The notes beneath the pieces were generated by a model. That model made no database searches, had not been told where the DNA came from, and saw only the letters and a list, made by a program, of their open reading frames with translations. DNA of 64,000 nucleotides from Actinomycetes bacterium (lineage in GTDB: Bacteria; Actinomycetota; Actinomycetes; Propionibacteriales; Propionibacteriaceae). The stretch covers positions 1 to 64,000 of the forward strand of contig JAEWOI010000027.1 in assembly GCA_023460935.1 (NCBI GenBank). The letters run 5' to 3'. Shown one piece after another: positions 17,870 through 27,246 of the stretch (its first letter is position 1; every line of letters starts with the position of its first letter). Made by a program: the position numbers and the translations under genes.

Positions 17870-18955
17870 ATGATCGCCCTGGCCATCGACCCGACCGTCC
17901 TGCAGACGCTGTGGTTCGTCCTGATCGCCGTGCTGTGGATCGGCTACCTGGTACTCGAAGGCTTCGACTACGGCGTGGCCATGTTGATCCCGTTCCTCGG
18001 CAGGAACGAGAAGGAGAAGCGGGTCATCGTCAACACCATCGGGCCGGTGTGGGACGGCAACGAGGTCTGGCTGCTCACCGCCGGCGGTGCGACCTTCGCC
18101 GCCTTCCCCGGCTGGTACGCCACCCTGTTCTCCGGGCTGTACCTGCCGCTGTTCCTCGTGCTGGTGGGCCTGATCGTCCGCGGGGTGGCGTTCGAGTACC
18201 GCTCCAAGCACCCCGAGGCGAAGTGGCGTCGCGCGTTCGACTGGATGGCCTGCATCGGCTCCTTCGTGGTCTCGCTGGTGTTCGGCGTGGCCTTCGCCAA
18301 CTTCATCATCGGCCTTCCGGTGGCACCGGCTGCGAGCGGCTCTTCGCTGTTCGTGCTCACCCCGAGCCCCTACCTGCTGCAGTTGTTCAGCCCGTTCGGG
18401 CTGCTCGGGGGCGTGGTGCTGGTGGTGCTGTTCCTGTTCCACGGCTCGATCTACCTCGCGCTCAAGACCAAGGGCGAACTGCACGAGCGTGCGAAGGCCT
18501 TCGCAGGAAAGGTCGGCCTGGTCGCGATCGGCGGCGGCGCGGTCTACCTCGTGCTGTCCAACGCGCTGGTGCACCCGGTGGGCTGGCTGGGCTGGGCGCT
18601 GCTGGTGCTGGCCGCCGCCGGCCTGGTGGCCGGCTGGTGGTTCATCACCAGGAGACGCGACGGGCTGGCCTTCATCTCCACCGCGGCCACGATCCTGTTC
18701 GTCGCCGTCGGCGTCTTCGCCACGATGTGGCCCGGCCTCGGCTTCCGTGACGCCGGCGGGGCGCTGGAGTCGCCGCTGAACGTCTCCACGGCAGCGTCCA
18801 CCGAGTTCACGCTGACCCTGATGACCGTGGCCGCAGTCATCTTCGTCCCGATCGTCCTGGCCTACACCGCCTGGACCTACTGGGTGTTCCGCCGCCGCCT
18901 CGGCGTGGAGAACATGCCGGACGAGGAGCCGGCCGAGCCAGCGCTAGCTGGCTGA
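17870..18955 (+). CDS. cydB: Cytochrome bd oxidase subunit II
   Basis: This 361-residue protein with about eight or nine membrane helices is the second core subunit of cytochrome bd. The N-terminal signature LVLEGFDYGVAML, followed by GPVWDGNEVWLL, is typical of CydB. The TGA stop overlaps the ATG of cydDC (TGATG), so translation is probably coupled. Confidence 0.95.
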   Translation: MIALAIDPTVLQTLWFVLIAVLWIGYLVLEGFDYGVAMLIPFLGRNEKEKRVIVNTIGPVWDGNEVWLLTAGGATFAAFPGWYATLFSGLYLPLFLVLVGLIVRGVAFEYRSKHPEAKWRRAFDWMACIGSFVVSLVFGVAFANFIIGLPVAPAASGSSLFVLTPSPYLLQLFSPFGLLGGVVLVVLFLFHGSIYLALKTKGELHERAKAFAGKVGLVAIGGGAVYLVLSNALVHPVGWLGWALLVLAAAGLVAGWWFITRRRDGLAFISTAATILFVAVGVFATMWPGLGFRDAGGALESPLNVSTAASTEFTLTLMTVAAVIFVPIVLAYTAWTYWVFRRRLGVENMPDEEPAEPALAG

Positions 18956-21900
18956 TGGCGGGGCCGGTAGACCCGCGCCTCCTCCGCAGGGCCCGCGCGA
19001 CCAGGGGCTACCTGGCCGCGGGCGTCGCGGTGGGCAGCGCCACCGCTGTCCTCACGCTCGGTCAGGCGTGGCTGCTGTCGCGCTCGGTGGCCGACATCTT
19101 CGCCACCGGACGGCTCGACACGCTCGGCTGGGCTGCCGGCGGCCTGGCCGTTGTGTTCGGGCTGAAGGCCCTGCTGGCCTGGGCCAACGAGTGGCTCGGG
19201 CAGCGCACGTCCGCGCGGGTGAAGTCCCAGCTCAGGCGCGACGTGCTGGCTGCCCGGCTGCAGCGCCCGCTCGACCAGACGTCCTCCGGTGCCCTGGTGA
19301 ACCTGGTCACCCAGGGCCTCGACGGGCTGGACGGCTACTTCGCCAAGTACCTCCCGCAGCTCCTGCTGGCGGTCACCGTGCCGCTGGTGATCGCCGCGGC
19401 GGTGCTCAGCGCAGACCTCACGTCCGCGGTGATCCTCGCGGTCACACTGCCGCTGATCCCGGTGTTCCTTGCGCTCGTCGGGTGGACCACCGAGGCCGTC
19501 ACCCGGCGGCGGTGGGCTGTGCAGACCCGGCTGGCCAACCACTTCGCCGACCTGATCGCAGGGCTGCCGACGCTGCAGGTGTTCGGCAGGGCCCGGGCGC
19601 AGGCCAGGGGGCTGCAGCTCACCGAGACCAGGCACAGCGTCGAGACCATGCGCACACTGCGGGTCTCGTTCCTTTCCGCCCTGGTGCTGGAACTGCTGGC
19701 CACCCTCAGCGTGGCGGTGATCGCCGTCACCGTCGGCTTCCGGGTGGTCTTCGGCGACCTCGACCTGGCCACAGCCCTGTTCGTGCTGATCCTGGCGCCG
19801 GAGGCCTACCTGCCGGTGCGCCAGGTGGGCGTGCACTACCACGACGCAGCGGACGGACTGGCGGCTGTCGACCAGGCCTTCGCGCTGATCGACGGGCCGG
19901 CGGCGGCGCAGCGCGAGCCGGCACGGCGCGAGCCGGCGCAGCCGGGGGCCGACGTGCCGGGGGACGGGAGCCTGCTGAGCATCCGCCAACTCACGCACAC
20001 CTATCCGGGAGCGACGGCCCCGGCGCTCGCCCCGCTCAGCTTCGACGTCGGCGCCGGCGAGGTGGTCGCGCTGGCCGGCCCCAGCGGGGCTGGCAAGACC
20101 ACGGTGCTCAACGCAGTGCTCGGCTTCCTCGCCCCCAGCGGCGGCGAGGTGCTGCTCGCGGGCCGTCCGGTCGGGACGGCTACCGGCTGGCGGGAGCGGA
20201 TCGCGTTCGTCGGGCAGCAGCCGGGCCTGGTGTCGGGCACCGTCGCGGACAACGTCCGCCTCGGCTTCCCGAGGGCCAGCGATGCCGCCATCGCGGACGC
20301 CTTGCGCAGGGCCGGCGCGGGCAGCCTGCCGCTGGCGCAGGGAATCGGTGACGAGGCCGAGGGCGTCTCGGCCGGCGAACGGCGCCGGATCGCCGTCGCG
20401 CGGGCCCTGCTGCGGGTGACGCTGGGCCGGGCCCGGCTGCTCGTGCTGGACGAGCCCACCGCCGGGCTGGACGCCGACACCGAGGCCGAACTGCTGCGCA
20501 GCCTGCGCGGCCTCGGCGTGGCAGTGCTCGTGGTCAGCCACCGGCCCGCTGTGCTCGCCGCCGCCGACCGGGTGGTGCGCATCGATCCTCCGCCGGAGGT
20601 GGCGGCGGCCGTTCGCGCCGCACGCGTCCGCACGCTCACGCCCGCTCCGCAGGGCCAGCCGGGAACACCCGGCGTTGCGCAGGAACTGGAGGCGTCGGAT
20701 GGTCGCTCCCAGAGGAGCGCCCGGGAGGAACGAGCGCGTGCGTCCCGAACGGCCGAGACCAGCTCCCAGGCAGACGCGCCCCTGCTGCGGCGGCTGTTCG
20801 ACGCCGTCCCCGGGGCCAGGGGACGGCTGGCTCTGGCGATCCTGCTGGCCTTCGCAGCCACTGGAGCCTCGGTGGCCCTGATGGCGGTCTCGGCCTGGTT
20901 GCTGTCGCGCGCAGCAGAGCTGCCGCCGGTGCTCTACCTCCAGGCCGGCGCGGTCGGCGTCCGGTTCTTCGGCATCTCGCGGGGGGTGTTCCGCTACCTC
21001 GAGCGGCTGGTCGGCCACGACGTGGCGCTGCGGCTGCAGTCCGCCCTGCGGCTGGAGACCTACGCCCGGCTGGCGCGCACGACACTGCTCGGACGGCGGC
21101 GCGGCGACCTGCTCACCCGCGTGATCGCCGACGTCGAGGCGATCCAGGACCTGGTGGTGCGGGTGTGGATCCCGTTCGCCTCCGCCGCCGGGGTCGTGGC
21201 GGTCACGGCGGCAGCCATCGCCGTGTTCTCACCCGGCTCGGCAGCCGTGCTGCTGGCCACCTCGGTGGCCGCCGCCCTCGTCGTCCCGTGGCTGGCCCGC
21301 ACCGCCTCGGCTCGTGCCGACGCTGTTGCCCTGCCGTTGCGCGGCCGGCTGGCCGACGCCACCCGTGAGCTCGCCCGCGCAGCCGGCGACCTGGTGGCCT
21401 ACGGCGCCGCCGAGCAGCGGCTGGCCGGGGTCGCCGCCATCGACGCCGATCTCAGCCGCGCCGCAGCCCGCTCGGCATGGGTCCGCGGGCTGGGCTCAGC
21501 GGCCCAGGTGTTGGCCGCTGGGGTGGCCGTGATCGCAGCCCTGGCCATCGCCGGCGCCCAGGTCAGCGCCGGCACGCTGGCTCCGGTGCTGCTCGCCGTG
21601 GCAGTGCTCACCCCGCTGGCGCTCCATGAGGCCCTGTCCGCGTTGATCCTCTCCGCCCAGACCCGTACCCGCGCACGCACCGCCCTCGCCAGGGTGGGTG
21701 AGCTGCTCGAGGCTGAACCGGTCGGCGCCGGCGACCGCCCCGGCAGCGACCTGCCGGTGGCGGTGCCGGGGCTGGAGCTGGACGGGCTCGCCGCCGGCTG
21801 GCCGGGCTCGCCGCCCGTGGTCGCTGGCCTCACCCTCAGCGTGCGGCCGGGTGAGAAGGTGGCCCTGGTCGGCGCCAGCGGGGTGGGCAAGACCACGGTC

Positions 21901-22341
21901 GCGGCCACCATCCTCGGGCTGATCCCCGCCCGCGGCGGCACCGTCGAGGTGCGCGGCCGGGTGGGCTACCTCGCCCAGGACGCGCACATCTTCACCACGA
22001 CGATCGCCGAGAACGTCCGGATCGGCGACCGCGACGCCTCTGCGGGCGACATCGCGAACGCACTGCAGCGGGACGGCCTCGCACTGGATCCCGGCCGGCA
22101 GGTCGGCGAGGCGGGCGAGACCCTCTCCGGTGGCGAGGCCCGTCGCGTCGCGCTCGCTCGGCTTTTCGTCGGCGACTACCAGGTGCTGGTGCTGGACGAG
22201 CCCACGGAGCACCTGGACACCGCCACAGCCACCGCGCTGCTGGACGACATCTGGGCCACCAGCGCCGGCCAGCCCCTGCTCGTGATCACCCACGACCCGG
22301 CGGTGGTCGCCCGCTGCGACCGGACGGTCACCCTGGTTTGA
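18955..22341 (+). CDS. cydDC: CydDC, fused thiol ABC exporter for cytochrome bd assembly
   Basis: This single 1128-residue protein joins CydD (about 1-560) and CydC (about 595-1128), which are separate subunits in many bacteria. The first half has six helices, then Walker A GPSGAGKTT (about 374) and LLVLDEPTAGLD. The second half repeats the layout with Walker A GASGVGKTT (about 973), signature LSGGEARRVALARL and VLVLDEPTEHLD. The first signature is VSAGERRR, a variant. The exporter moves cysteine or glutathione-type thiols and is needed for bd heme assembly. Fused CydDC is common in actinobacteria. The znuA promoter overlaps its last bases. Confidence 0.93.
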   Translation: MAGPVDPRLLRRARATRGYLAAGVAVGSATAVLTLGQAWLLSRSVADIFATGRLDTLGWAAGGLAVVFGLKALLAWANEWLGQRTSARVKSQLRRDVLAARLQRPLDQTSSGALVNLVTQGLDGLDGYFAKYLPQLLLAVTVPLVIAAAVLSADLTSAVILAVTLPLIPVFLALVGWTTEAVTRRRWAVQTRLANHFADLIAGLPTLQVFGRARAQARGLQLTETRHSVETMRTLRVSFLSALVLELLATLSVAVIAVTVGFRVVFGDLDLATALFVLILAPEAYLPVRQVGVHYHDAADGLAAVDQAFALIDGPAAAQREPARREPAQPGADVPGDGSLLSIRQLTHTYPGATAPALAPLSFDVGAGEVVALAGPSGAGKTTVLNAVLGFLAPSGGEVLLAGRPVGTATGWRERIAFVGQQPGLVSGTVADNVRLGFPRASDAAIADALRRAGAGSLPLAQGIGDEAEGVSAGERRRIAVARALLRVTLGRARLLVLDEPTAGLDADTEAELLRSLRGLGVAVLVVSHRPAVLAAADRVVRIDPPPEVAAAVRAARVRTLTPAPQGQPGTPGVAQELEASDGRSQRSAREERARASRTAETSSQADAPLLRRLFDAVPGARGRLALAILLAFAATGASVALMAVSAWLLSRAAELPPVLYLQAGAVGVRFFGISRGVFRYLERLVGHDVALRLQSALRLETYARLARTTLLGRRRGDLLTRVIADVEAIQDLVVRVWIPFASAAGVVAVTAAAIAVFSPGSAAVLLATSVAAALVVPWLARTASARADAVALPLRGRLADATRELARAAGDLVAYGAAEQRLAGVAAIDADLSRAAARSAWVRGLGSAAQVLAAGVAVIAALAIAGAQVSAGTLAPVLLAVAVLTPLALHEALSALILSAQTRTRARTALARVGELLEAEPVGAGDRPGSDLPVAVPGLELDGLAAGWPGSPPVVAGLTLSVRPGEKVALVGASGVGKTTVAATILGLIPARGGTVEVRGRVGYLAQDAHIFTTTIAENVRIGDRDASAGDIANALQRDGLALDPGRQVGEAGETLSGGEARRVALARLFVGDYQVLVLDEPTEHLDTATATALLDDIWATSAGQPLLVITHDPAVVARCDRTVTLV

Positions 22342-22374
22342 CACCAACCTTCGGCTAGATGAGAATGATTGTCA
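22338..22374 (+). promoter_or_regulatory. znuA promoter with Zur box, probably leaderless
   Basis: TTGACA (22338-22343) overlaps the cydDC stop. A weak -10, GAGAAT (22361-22366), lies 17 bases on. TGAGAATGATTGTCA (22360-22374) closely resembles the actinobacterial Zur box and covers the -10. Seven bases separate the -10 from ATG 22374. Confidence 0.7.
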
Positions 22375-23324
22375 TGAAGATCTGGCGTGCTGTCCTCTCC
22401 CTTGCCGTGCTGGCCGCGTTGGCGGGCTGCGCAGCCCCGGCAGGAGAACAGGGCGGCGACCCGTCCTCGACGCGGCTGCGCGTGGCCGCGGCGTTCTACC
22501 CGTTCCAGTTCGTGGCCGAGCGGGTGGGCGGCGACCTGGTCGAGGTGGAGAGCCTGACCAGGCCCGGAGCGGAACCGCACGACCTGGAACTGACGCCACA
22601 GCAGGTGGCGCTGCTGGCCGAGGCCGACCTGCTGGTCTACCAGGCGGGCTTCCAGCCCGCGGTGGACGTCGCCCTGCAGCAGGTGCCGGCCAGGCGCGTG
22701 GTGGACACCGCAGCCTTCCTCACCCTGCTGCCCGCAGCCGGGGAGGAGGAGCACCACGAGGGTGAGGAGGAGCACGAGGGTGAGGACGAGCACGACCACG
22801 GCGCCACCGACCCCCACACCTGGCAGGACCCGACCAACCTGGCCGCGGTCGCAGAACACGTCCGGGACGCACTGGCCGAGGCCAGGCCGGAGGCAGCAGC
22901 CCAGTTCAGCGCGAACGCGGAAGCCCTGGTGGCCGACCTGACCTCCCTCGACACCGGCATCAAGGCCTCCCTGGCGGGCTGCCGCATCGACACCTTCATC
23001 ACCTCGCACGAGGCGTTCGGTTACTTCGCCGCCCGCTACGGGCTCACCCAGGTGGGCATCCGCGGCCTGGAGCCGGACGTGGAACCAACTGCTGCCCGGA
23101 TCGCCGAGGTGCAGCGCATCGCACGCGACGAGGGGGTGACGACGATCTTCTTCGAGACCCTGGTCTCGCCGGTGGTGTCCCAGTCGATCGCCGGTGACCT
23201 CGGGCTGCGGACGGACGTGCTCGACCCCATCGAGGGGATCACGCCCGAGTCCCGCGGCACGGACTACCTTGAGGTCATGCGCGCGAACGCCACCGCCCTG
23301 CAGGCGGCCAACCAGTGCGGCTGA
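22374..23324 (+). CDS. znuA: ZnuA-type zinc-binding lipoprotein
   Basis: The protein has 316 residues. A lipoprotein signal (KIWRAVLSLAVLAALAGC) is cleaved before the Cys. The cluster A-I fold follows, with metal-binding His in GAEPHDLEL, a His/Glu-rich acidic loop (about 120-140, EEHHEGEEEHEGEDEHDHG), then DPHTWQDP and a later TSHEAFGYF. It captures zinc outside the membrane for ZnuBC. ATG 22374 is chosen over 22359 because the upstream ATG lies within the Zur box and promoter. It overlaps znuC by 10 bases. Confidence 0.9.
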   Translation: MKIWRAVLSLAVLAALAGCAAPAGEQGGDPSSTRLRVAAAFYPFQFVAERVGGDLVEVESLTRPGAEPHDLELTPQQVALLAEADLLVYQAGFQPAVDVALQQVPARRVVDTAAFLTLLPAAGEEEHHEGEEEHEGEDEHDHGATDPHTWQDPTNLAAVAEHVRDALAEARPEAAAQFSANAEALVADLTSLDTGIKASLAGCRIDTFITSHEAFGYFAARYGLTQVGIRGLEPDVEPTAARIAEVQRIARDEGVTTIFFETLVSPVVSQSIAGDLGLRTDVLDPIEGITPESRGTDYLEVMRANATALQAANQCG

Positions 23325-24112
23325 CCGGACGGCCCGAGCCGGCCACCGACCTCGCCATCCGGGCGGAGTCGGTGGACGTGGTGCTCGGCGGTGTCCCGAT
23401 CGTGCGCGGTGCGTCGCTGGCCATCAGCGAGGGCGAGGTGGTCGCGCTGCTCGGCAACAACGGCTCGGGGAAGACCACCCTGCTGCGGGCCCTGCTCGGC
23501 CTGGTGCCCCACCGGGGCTCGATCGAGCTGTTCGGCACCCCGCTGGCCCGGTTCGGGAACTGGGCTCGGATCGGCTACGTGCCCCAGCGCAGCGGCATCC
23601 TCGTCCAGCAGGCGACCGCCCGCGAGGTCGTGGCCAGCGGACGGCTGGCCCGGCGCCGGCCGTTCCTGCCGCAGACCGCAGCCGACCGGGCAGCCGTGAC
23701 CGGGGCGCTGGCCGAGGTAGGGCTCGCCGACCGCGCCCGCTACCCCTTCGTCAGGCTCTCCGGTGGCCAGCAGCAGCGGGTGCTGATCGCCCGCGCGCTG
23801 GCCACCGGGGCCGACCTGATGCTGTGGGACGAGCCGCTGGCCGGCGTAGACCGCGTCACCCAGGGGCTGCTGGCCGGCGTGGCCGGCCGGCTGAAGGCCT
23901 CCGGCCGCACGCTGGTGATGGTGCTGCACGAACTCGGCGGGTTCCGCGACCTGATCGACCGCAGCATCATCCTGGCCGACGGGCGCGTGATGCCCCCCGG
24001 CTACAGCCACCACGAGCACGACCACGACGGCCACCGGGCCGCCCACGGCGGCCACGAGGTCGGTGAGGTGGAACCGCCGACTCCCCACCACACGGGGCTG
24101 GAGGCCGGCTGA
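23315..24112 (+). CDS. znuC: ZnuC-type zinc ABC transporter ATPase
   Basis: This 265-residue ATPase has Walker A GNNGSGKTT, signature LSGGQQQRVLIARAL, Walker B LMLWDEPLAGVD and H-loop VLHELGGF. After the ATPase core (about 1-225) comes a His-rich tail, HHEHDHDGHRAAHGGHE, that could bind zinc in the cytoplasm. It starts at GTG 23315 within the end of znuA and overlaps znuB by one base (TGATG). Confidence 0.9.
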   Translation: MRLTGRPEPATDLAIRAESVDVVLGGVPIVRGASLAISEGEVVALLGNNGSGKTTLLRALLGLVPHRGSIELFGTPLARFGNWARIGYVPQRSGILVQQATAREVVASGRLARRRPFLPQTAADRAAVTGALAEVGLADRARYPFVRLSGGQQQRVLIARALATGADLMLWDEPLAGVDRVTQGLLAGVAGRLKASGRTLVMVLHELGGFRDLIDRSIILADGRVMPPGYSHHEHDHDGHRAAHGGHEVGEVEPPTPHHTGLEAG

Positions 24113-25098
24113 TGGACTGGCTGGCCCTCGAGTTCATGCAACGCGCGCTGCTGGCCGCCCTGGTCACCGGCGTGACCGCGCCGGCGATCGGCACCTACCT
24201 GGTGCAGCGACGGCTGAGCCTGCTCGGCGACGGCCTGGGCCACCTCGCCGTCGCCGGTGTCGGGCTGGCGATCCTCACCGGCACCGCCCCGCTGCCGCTG
24301 GCCGTGCTGATCTGCGTCGCGGGCTCGATCGGGATCGAGCTGCTGCGCGAGTCGGGCCGGGCCACCGGTGACGTGGGCCTGGCGATCCTGTTCTACGGCG
24401 GACTCTCGGGCGGCCTGCTGCTGGCCGGCCTGGCGGGCCAGGGCACCGGGGTCCTGTCGAACTACCTGTTCGGCTCGCTGCTCACCGTCAGCGCCGGCGA
24501 CCTGTGGCTCATCTCCGGGCTCGGCCTGGTGGTGCTGGGAGTTGCGATCGGCCTGCTGCCGCAGCTGTTCGCGGTGTGCGCGGACGAGCCGTTCGCACGC
24601 TCGATCGGGCTGCGGGTACGGCTGCTCAACATCGCCGTCGTCGGGCTGGCCGCGATCACCGTCACCGTCTCGATGCGCACGGTCGGGTTGCTGCTGGTTA
24701 GCGCCCTGATGGTGGTGCCGGTGGCCACCGCCAACCACCTGGTCACCGGCTTCCGCAACGGCCTGTTCGCAGCGATGGCGCTCGGCGCGCTGGCCGCGGT
24801 CAGCGGCACGGTCGGCTCGTTCTACCTGAACACCGCTCCGGGCTCGCTGATCGTGGTGATCGCGATCGTGGTGTTCGCGCTCAGCTGGCCGGCCTCGCGC
24901 CTGCTGCAGGCCCGGCACCGGCCGATCATCGAGGCCGCCGACGACGTCCCGGCGCCCGGCCACGACGTCGCCGAGACCCACCCACACGCGCATGAGCCGG
25001 GTTGCGGGCACCTCGCCGTCCAGCACGCCGGGCACGTCGACTACGTCCACGACGGCCACCGGCACGCAGCCCACGGAGACCACTATGACGAGCACTGA
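24112..25098 (+). CDS. znuB: ZnuB-type zinc ABC transporter permease
   Basis: This 328-residue ABC-3 family permease has about eight membrane helices (about 10-270), with the conserved LSLLGDGLGHLAVAGVG near residue 35. The C-terminal 45 residues are cytoplasmic and very His-rich (for example HPHAHEPGCGH and HDGHRHAAHGDH). With ZnuA and ZnuC it makes the zinc importer. The zur start lies inside its last codons (14-base overlap). Confidence 0.92.
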   Translation: MDWLALEFMQRALLAALVTGVTAPAIGTYLVQRRLSLLGDGLGHLAVAGVGLAILTGTAPLPLAVLICVAGSIGIELLRESGRATGDVGLAILFYGGLSGGLLLAGLAGQGTGVLSNYLFGSLLTVSAGDLWLISGLGLVVLGVAIGLLPQLFAVCADEPFARSIGLRVRLLNIAVVGLAAITVTVSMRTVGLLLVSALMVVPVATANHLVTGFRNGLFAAMALGALAAVSGTVGSFYLNTAPGSLIVVIAIVVFALSWPASRLLQARHRPIIEAADDVPAPGHDVAETHPHAHEPGCGHLAVQHAGHVDYVHDGHRHAAHGDHYDEH

Positions 25099-25516
25099 GG
25101 CCGGACCGGGACGGGCTGCGCCACGGCAGACCCGGCAACGCGCCGAGATCCGCTCCGCGGTGGAACAGCTGGCCACGTTCGCCACTGCCCAGGAGATCCA
25201 CGACCGGATGCGGCACGACGGCTCCGGTGTCGGGCTGGCCACGGTGTACCGCACGCTGCAGGCCATGACCGGCTCCGGTGAACTGGACGTGGTGCGCACC
25301 CCGGACGGCCAGGTGGCCTACCGCACCTGCTCACCCGGCCACCACCACCACCTGATCTGCCGCAGCTGCGGGCGGGCGGTCGAGGTGACGATCCCGGAAC
25401 TGGAGCAGCACGTCCGCGCCCTGGCAGCCAGCCACGGCTTCGCCGAGATCGACCACGAGCTGGAGTTCTTCGGCCTCTGCCAGGCCTGTGCCGGCCGGCC
25501 GGCCGCCACATCCTGA
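25085..25516 (+). CDS. zur: Zur, Fur-family zinc uptake repressor
   Basis: The protein has 143 residues. The N-terminal winged helix includes FATAQEIHDRM and LATVYRTLQAM. The C-terminal dimer domain has the metal site HHHHLICRSCG and a second CQAC pair, which together hold the structural zinc. When zinc is plentiful it should repress znuA through the box at 22360-22374, so the operon encodes its own repressor. Placement in the znu operon favours Zur over Fur. ATG 25085 is the only start that fits the family length. Confidence 0.9.
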   Translation: MTSTEAGPGRAAPRQTRQRAEIRSAVEQLATFATAQEIHDRMRHDGSGVGLATVYRTLQAMTGSGELDVVRTPDGQVAYRTCSPGHHHHLICRSCGRAVEVTIPELEQHVRALAASHGFAEIDHELEFFGLCQACAGRPAATS

Positions 25517-25613
25517 TCGCCCGGCCCCGAAACTTCCGGGTGCCCGCCGGCGGTTATCCAGGTAGGGGCCCGGTGCGGAGTCCCGACGTCAGCGGATCAG
25601 GGGGCCGGTGGGC

Positions 25614-25892
25614 ATGGGCATCGACGAAGCACTCGAACACGTCCGGCAGTCGCAGCAGCAACTGGAAGCCGTGGCAACCGATGACACGGGCGCCCTGCCG
25701 GCCGGCAACCGGCAGGCCGTCCTCTCTGCCGAACGCGCGCGGCGCGACCGGGCGATCGTGGCCGCAGCGCGGGCCGGCGCGGACGAGGAGACGATCGCCA
25801 GGGCGGCCGGCTGCACCCAGGCCTCGGTGAGGTGGGCGATCGAGAACGCGGCCCAAGAGGAGGACCAGGCCCAGGATCCCGCGACTGCATAG
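25614..25892 (+). CDS. Small hypothetical protein with HTH-like C-terminus
   Basis: This 92-residue soluble protein is not recognised. The first 40 residues are polar and helical (IDEALEHVRQSQQQLE). The second half, DEETIARAAGCTQASVRWAIENA, looks like a helix-turn-helix of the kind that samples repeats of a DNA site. ATG 25614 lies about 9 bases after AGGGGG; GTG 25608 is an alternative. It stands alone after zur and is convergent with the next gene. Possibly a small DNA-binding protein, which is inference only. Confidence 0.55.
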   Translation: MGIDEALEHVRQSQQQLEAVATDDTGALPAGNRQAVLSAERARRDRAIVAAARAGADEETIARAAGCTQASVRWAIENAAQEEDQAQDPATA

Positions 25893-25905
25893 CGCGCGCG
25901 TCGGG

Positions 25906-26154
25906 TCAGGCGGTGGTTGCGCTGTGGTTTCGTGACCGCTTCACAAGCAGAACCAGCATTGCGGCCACCATCACGACCGGCATGGTGATCCGCCACACCA
26001 CATCCATGTTGGCGAACCACAGGGCGCCTATCCACAGTGCGGCGAACAGTGCGGCGGCGGCGATCCGGACCGGCATAACCGGCCATTTCCATGCCGCCCA
26101 GGCGAACAATCCGGAGACCGGAACGGTGGCCGCCCAAATCAGGACTTGGGTCAT
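25906..26154 (-). CDS. Small membrane protein, unknown
   Basis: The 82-residue product is mostly hydrophobic, with three predicted membrane helices (about 3-20, 27-46 and 50-70), and ends in a basic tail (VKRSRNHSATTA). No family is recognised. ATG 26154 is chosen because GAGGAG lies about 9 bases upstream; GTG 26178 would add eight residues. It is convergent with the previous small gene. Confidence 0.55.
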   Translation of the reverse strand: MTQVLIWAATVPVSGLFAWAAWKWPVMPVRIAAAALFAALWIGALWFANMDVVWRITMPVVMVAAMLVLLVKRSRNHSATTA

Positions 26155-26247
26155 GCCGGCACGCTCCTCACTTGTCACAGGTCGGCATCCACGGTACCGC
26201 CAGATAGCCGGCCATCTACGGAAGTTACGACTGCCCGGTAGGCGGGA

Positions 26248-27246
26248 TCACTGTTCGGGCAGCGGCGGCACCAACACCCCGCCAGCGCTGAGGTCCTCGG
26301 CCGCGCCGAAGCAGGCCAGCAGGATCGCGACCACCTGCTCGGTGCTGCCCGCCCCCGGCGACCAGGGGTCGACGAAGTCGTGCATCCACTTCAGGGCCGG
26401 GTCGAGCAACGCCTCGGCGTAGTAGTCCGACCGCGGCGCGAAGACCTCGGCGGCGAAGGCGCGGGCGACGTCCTTGCGGATCGCGAAGTCGCCGGGGTTC
26501 GTGGTCAGGACCACCCGCTCCAGGCGGTGCCCGACGTCGACCGAGTGCTCGATCATCGCCTCCGACAGGTGCAGGTACGGCATCAGCCCCGGGATCGGGA
26601 AGCCCGGGTAGGCGTAAGGGCTGTGGCCGAGCTCCGCCTTCTTGCGCGGGTCCCACCACCAGTAGGCGCCGACCAGCCGGGGGAAGCGCACCAGCAGCCG
26701 CACCAGCGGCAGCGGGAACCCCACCGGTGCGGCCAGCGGGGCGGCGAGCACCAGCCGGCGCACCTCGGCACGCCGGGCGGCGGCCCAGCCGGCCAGGTTC
26801 GCCCCTGCGGACAGCCCGGCAACCCACACCGGGTCGCCGAACGCGGCCGCGATGTCGATGCACTGGTCCACCTGGTCGGAGAGCTGCCCCGGAGTGAGCT
26901 GGCTGAGCTCCCGGTTCAGCACGTCCGGCAGGCCGTGGTACGGCATCCGGGGCAACAGCACCCGGTAGCCGGCAGCGCACAACTGCTCGGCGACGGCGTG
27001 GAACTGCGACGGAGCGTTCGTGAAGCCGTGCCAGATGACGATCGTCGCCAGCGCCTGCCCGGACGGCTCGAGGAAGCGCGAGCGGGTGGCCTCCGGGATC
27101 GCCGCGTCCGCCGCGGCCAGCGTGGCCAGCCGCTCCAGCGCCTCCACCCGTCCAGCAGCCGGACGGGGCCGCGCCCGCGGCGCAGCCGGAATCGGGATGA
27201 GCCGCCGGAACCAGGCGGCCGCGCCGGGGGTGGCGTCGACGGGCAT
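26248..27246 (-). CDS. Alpha/beta hydrolase
   Basis: This 332-residue protein has the alpha/beta-hydrolase fold. IVIWHGFTNAPSQF carries the oxyanion region and VAGLSAGANLAG holds the nucleophile serine (GLSAG). The C-terminal part includes a likely catalytic His in LKWMHDFVDPW. There is no signal peptide, so it should act in the cytoplasm. The substrate is unknown; carboxylesterase or lipase-like activity is most likely. About 230 bases of non-coding DNA separate it from the divergent redox cluster. Confidence 0.8.
   Translation of the reverse strand: MPVDATPGAAAWFRRLIPIPAAPRARPRPAAGRVEALERLATLAAADAAIPEATRSRFLEPSGQALATIVIWHGFTNAPSQFHAVAEQLCAAGYRVLLPRMPYHGLPDVLNRELSQLTPGQLSDQVDQCIDIAAAFGDPVWVAGLSAGANLAGWAAARRAEVRRLVLAAPLAAPVGFPLPLVRLLVRFPRLVGAYWWWDPRKKAELGHSPYAYPGFPIPGLMPYLHLSEAMIEHSVDVGHRLERVVLTTNPGDFAIRKDVARAFAAEVFAPRSDYYAEALLDPALKWMHDFVDPWSPGAGSTEQVVAILLACFGAAEDLSAGGVLVPPLPEQ

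Noticed and set aside
16322..18574. 750-codon open frame opposite cydA and cydB.
   Set aside because: A shadow of two well-supported genes; composition His/Gln/Asp-rich without motif.
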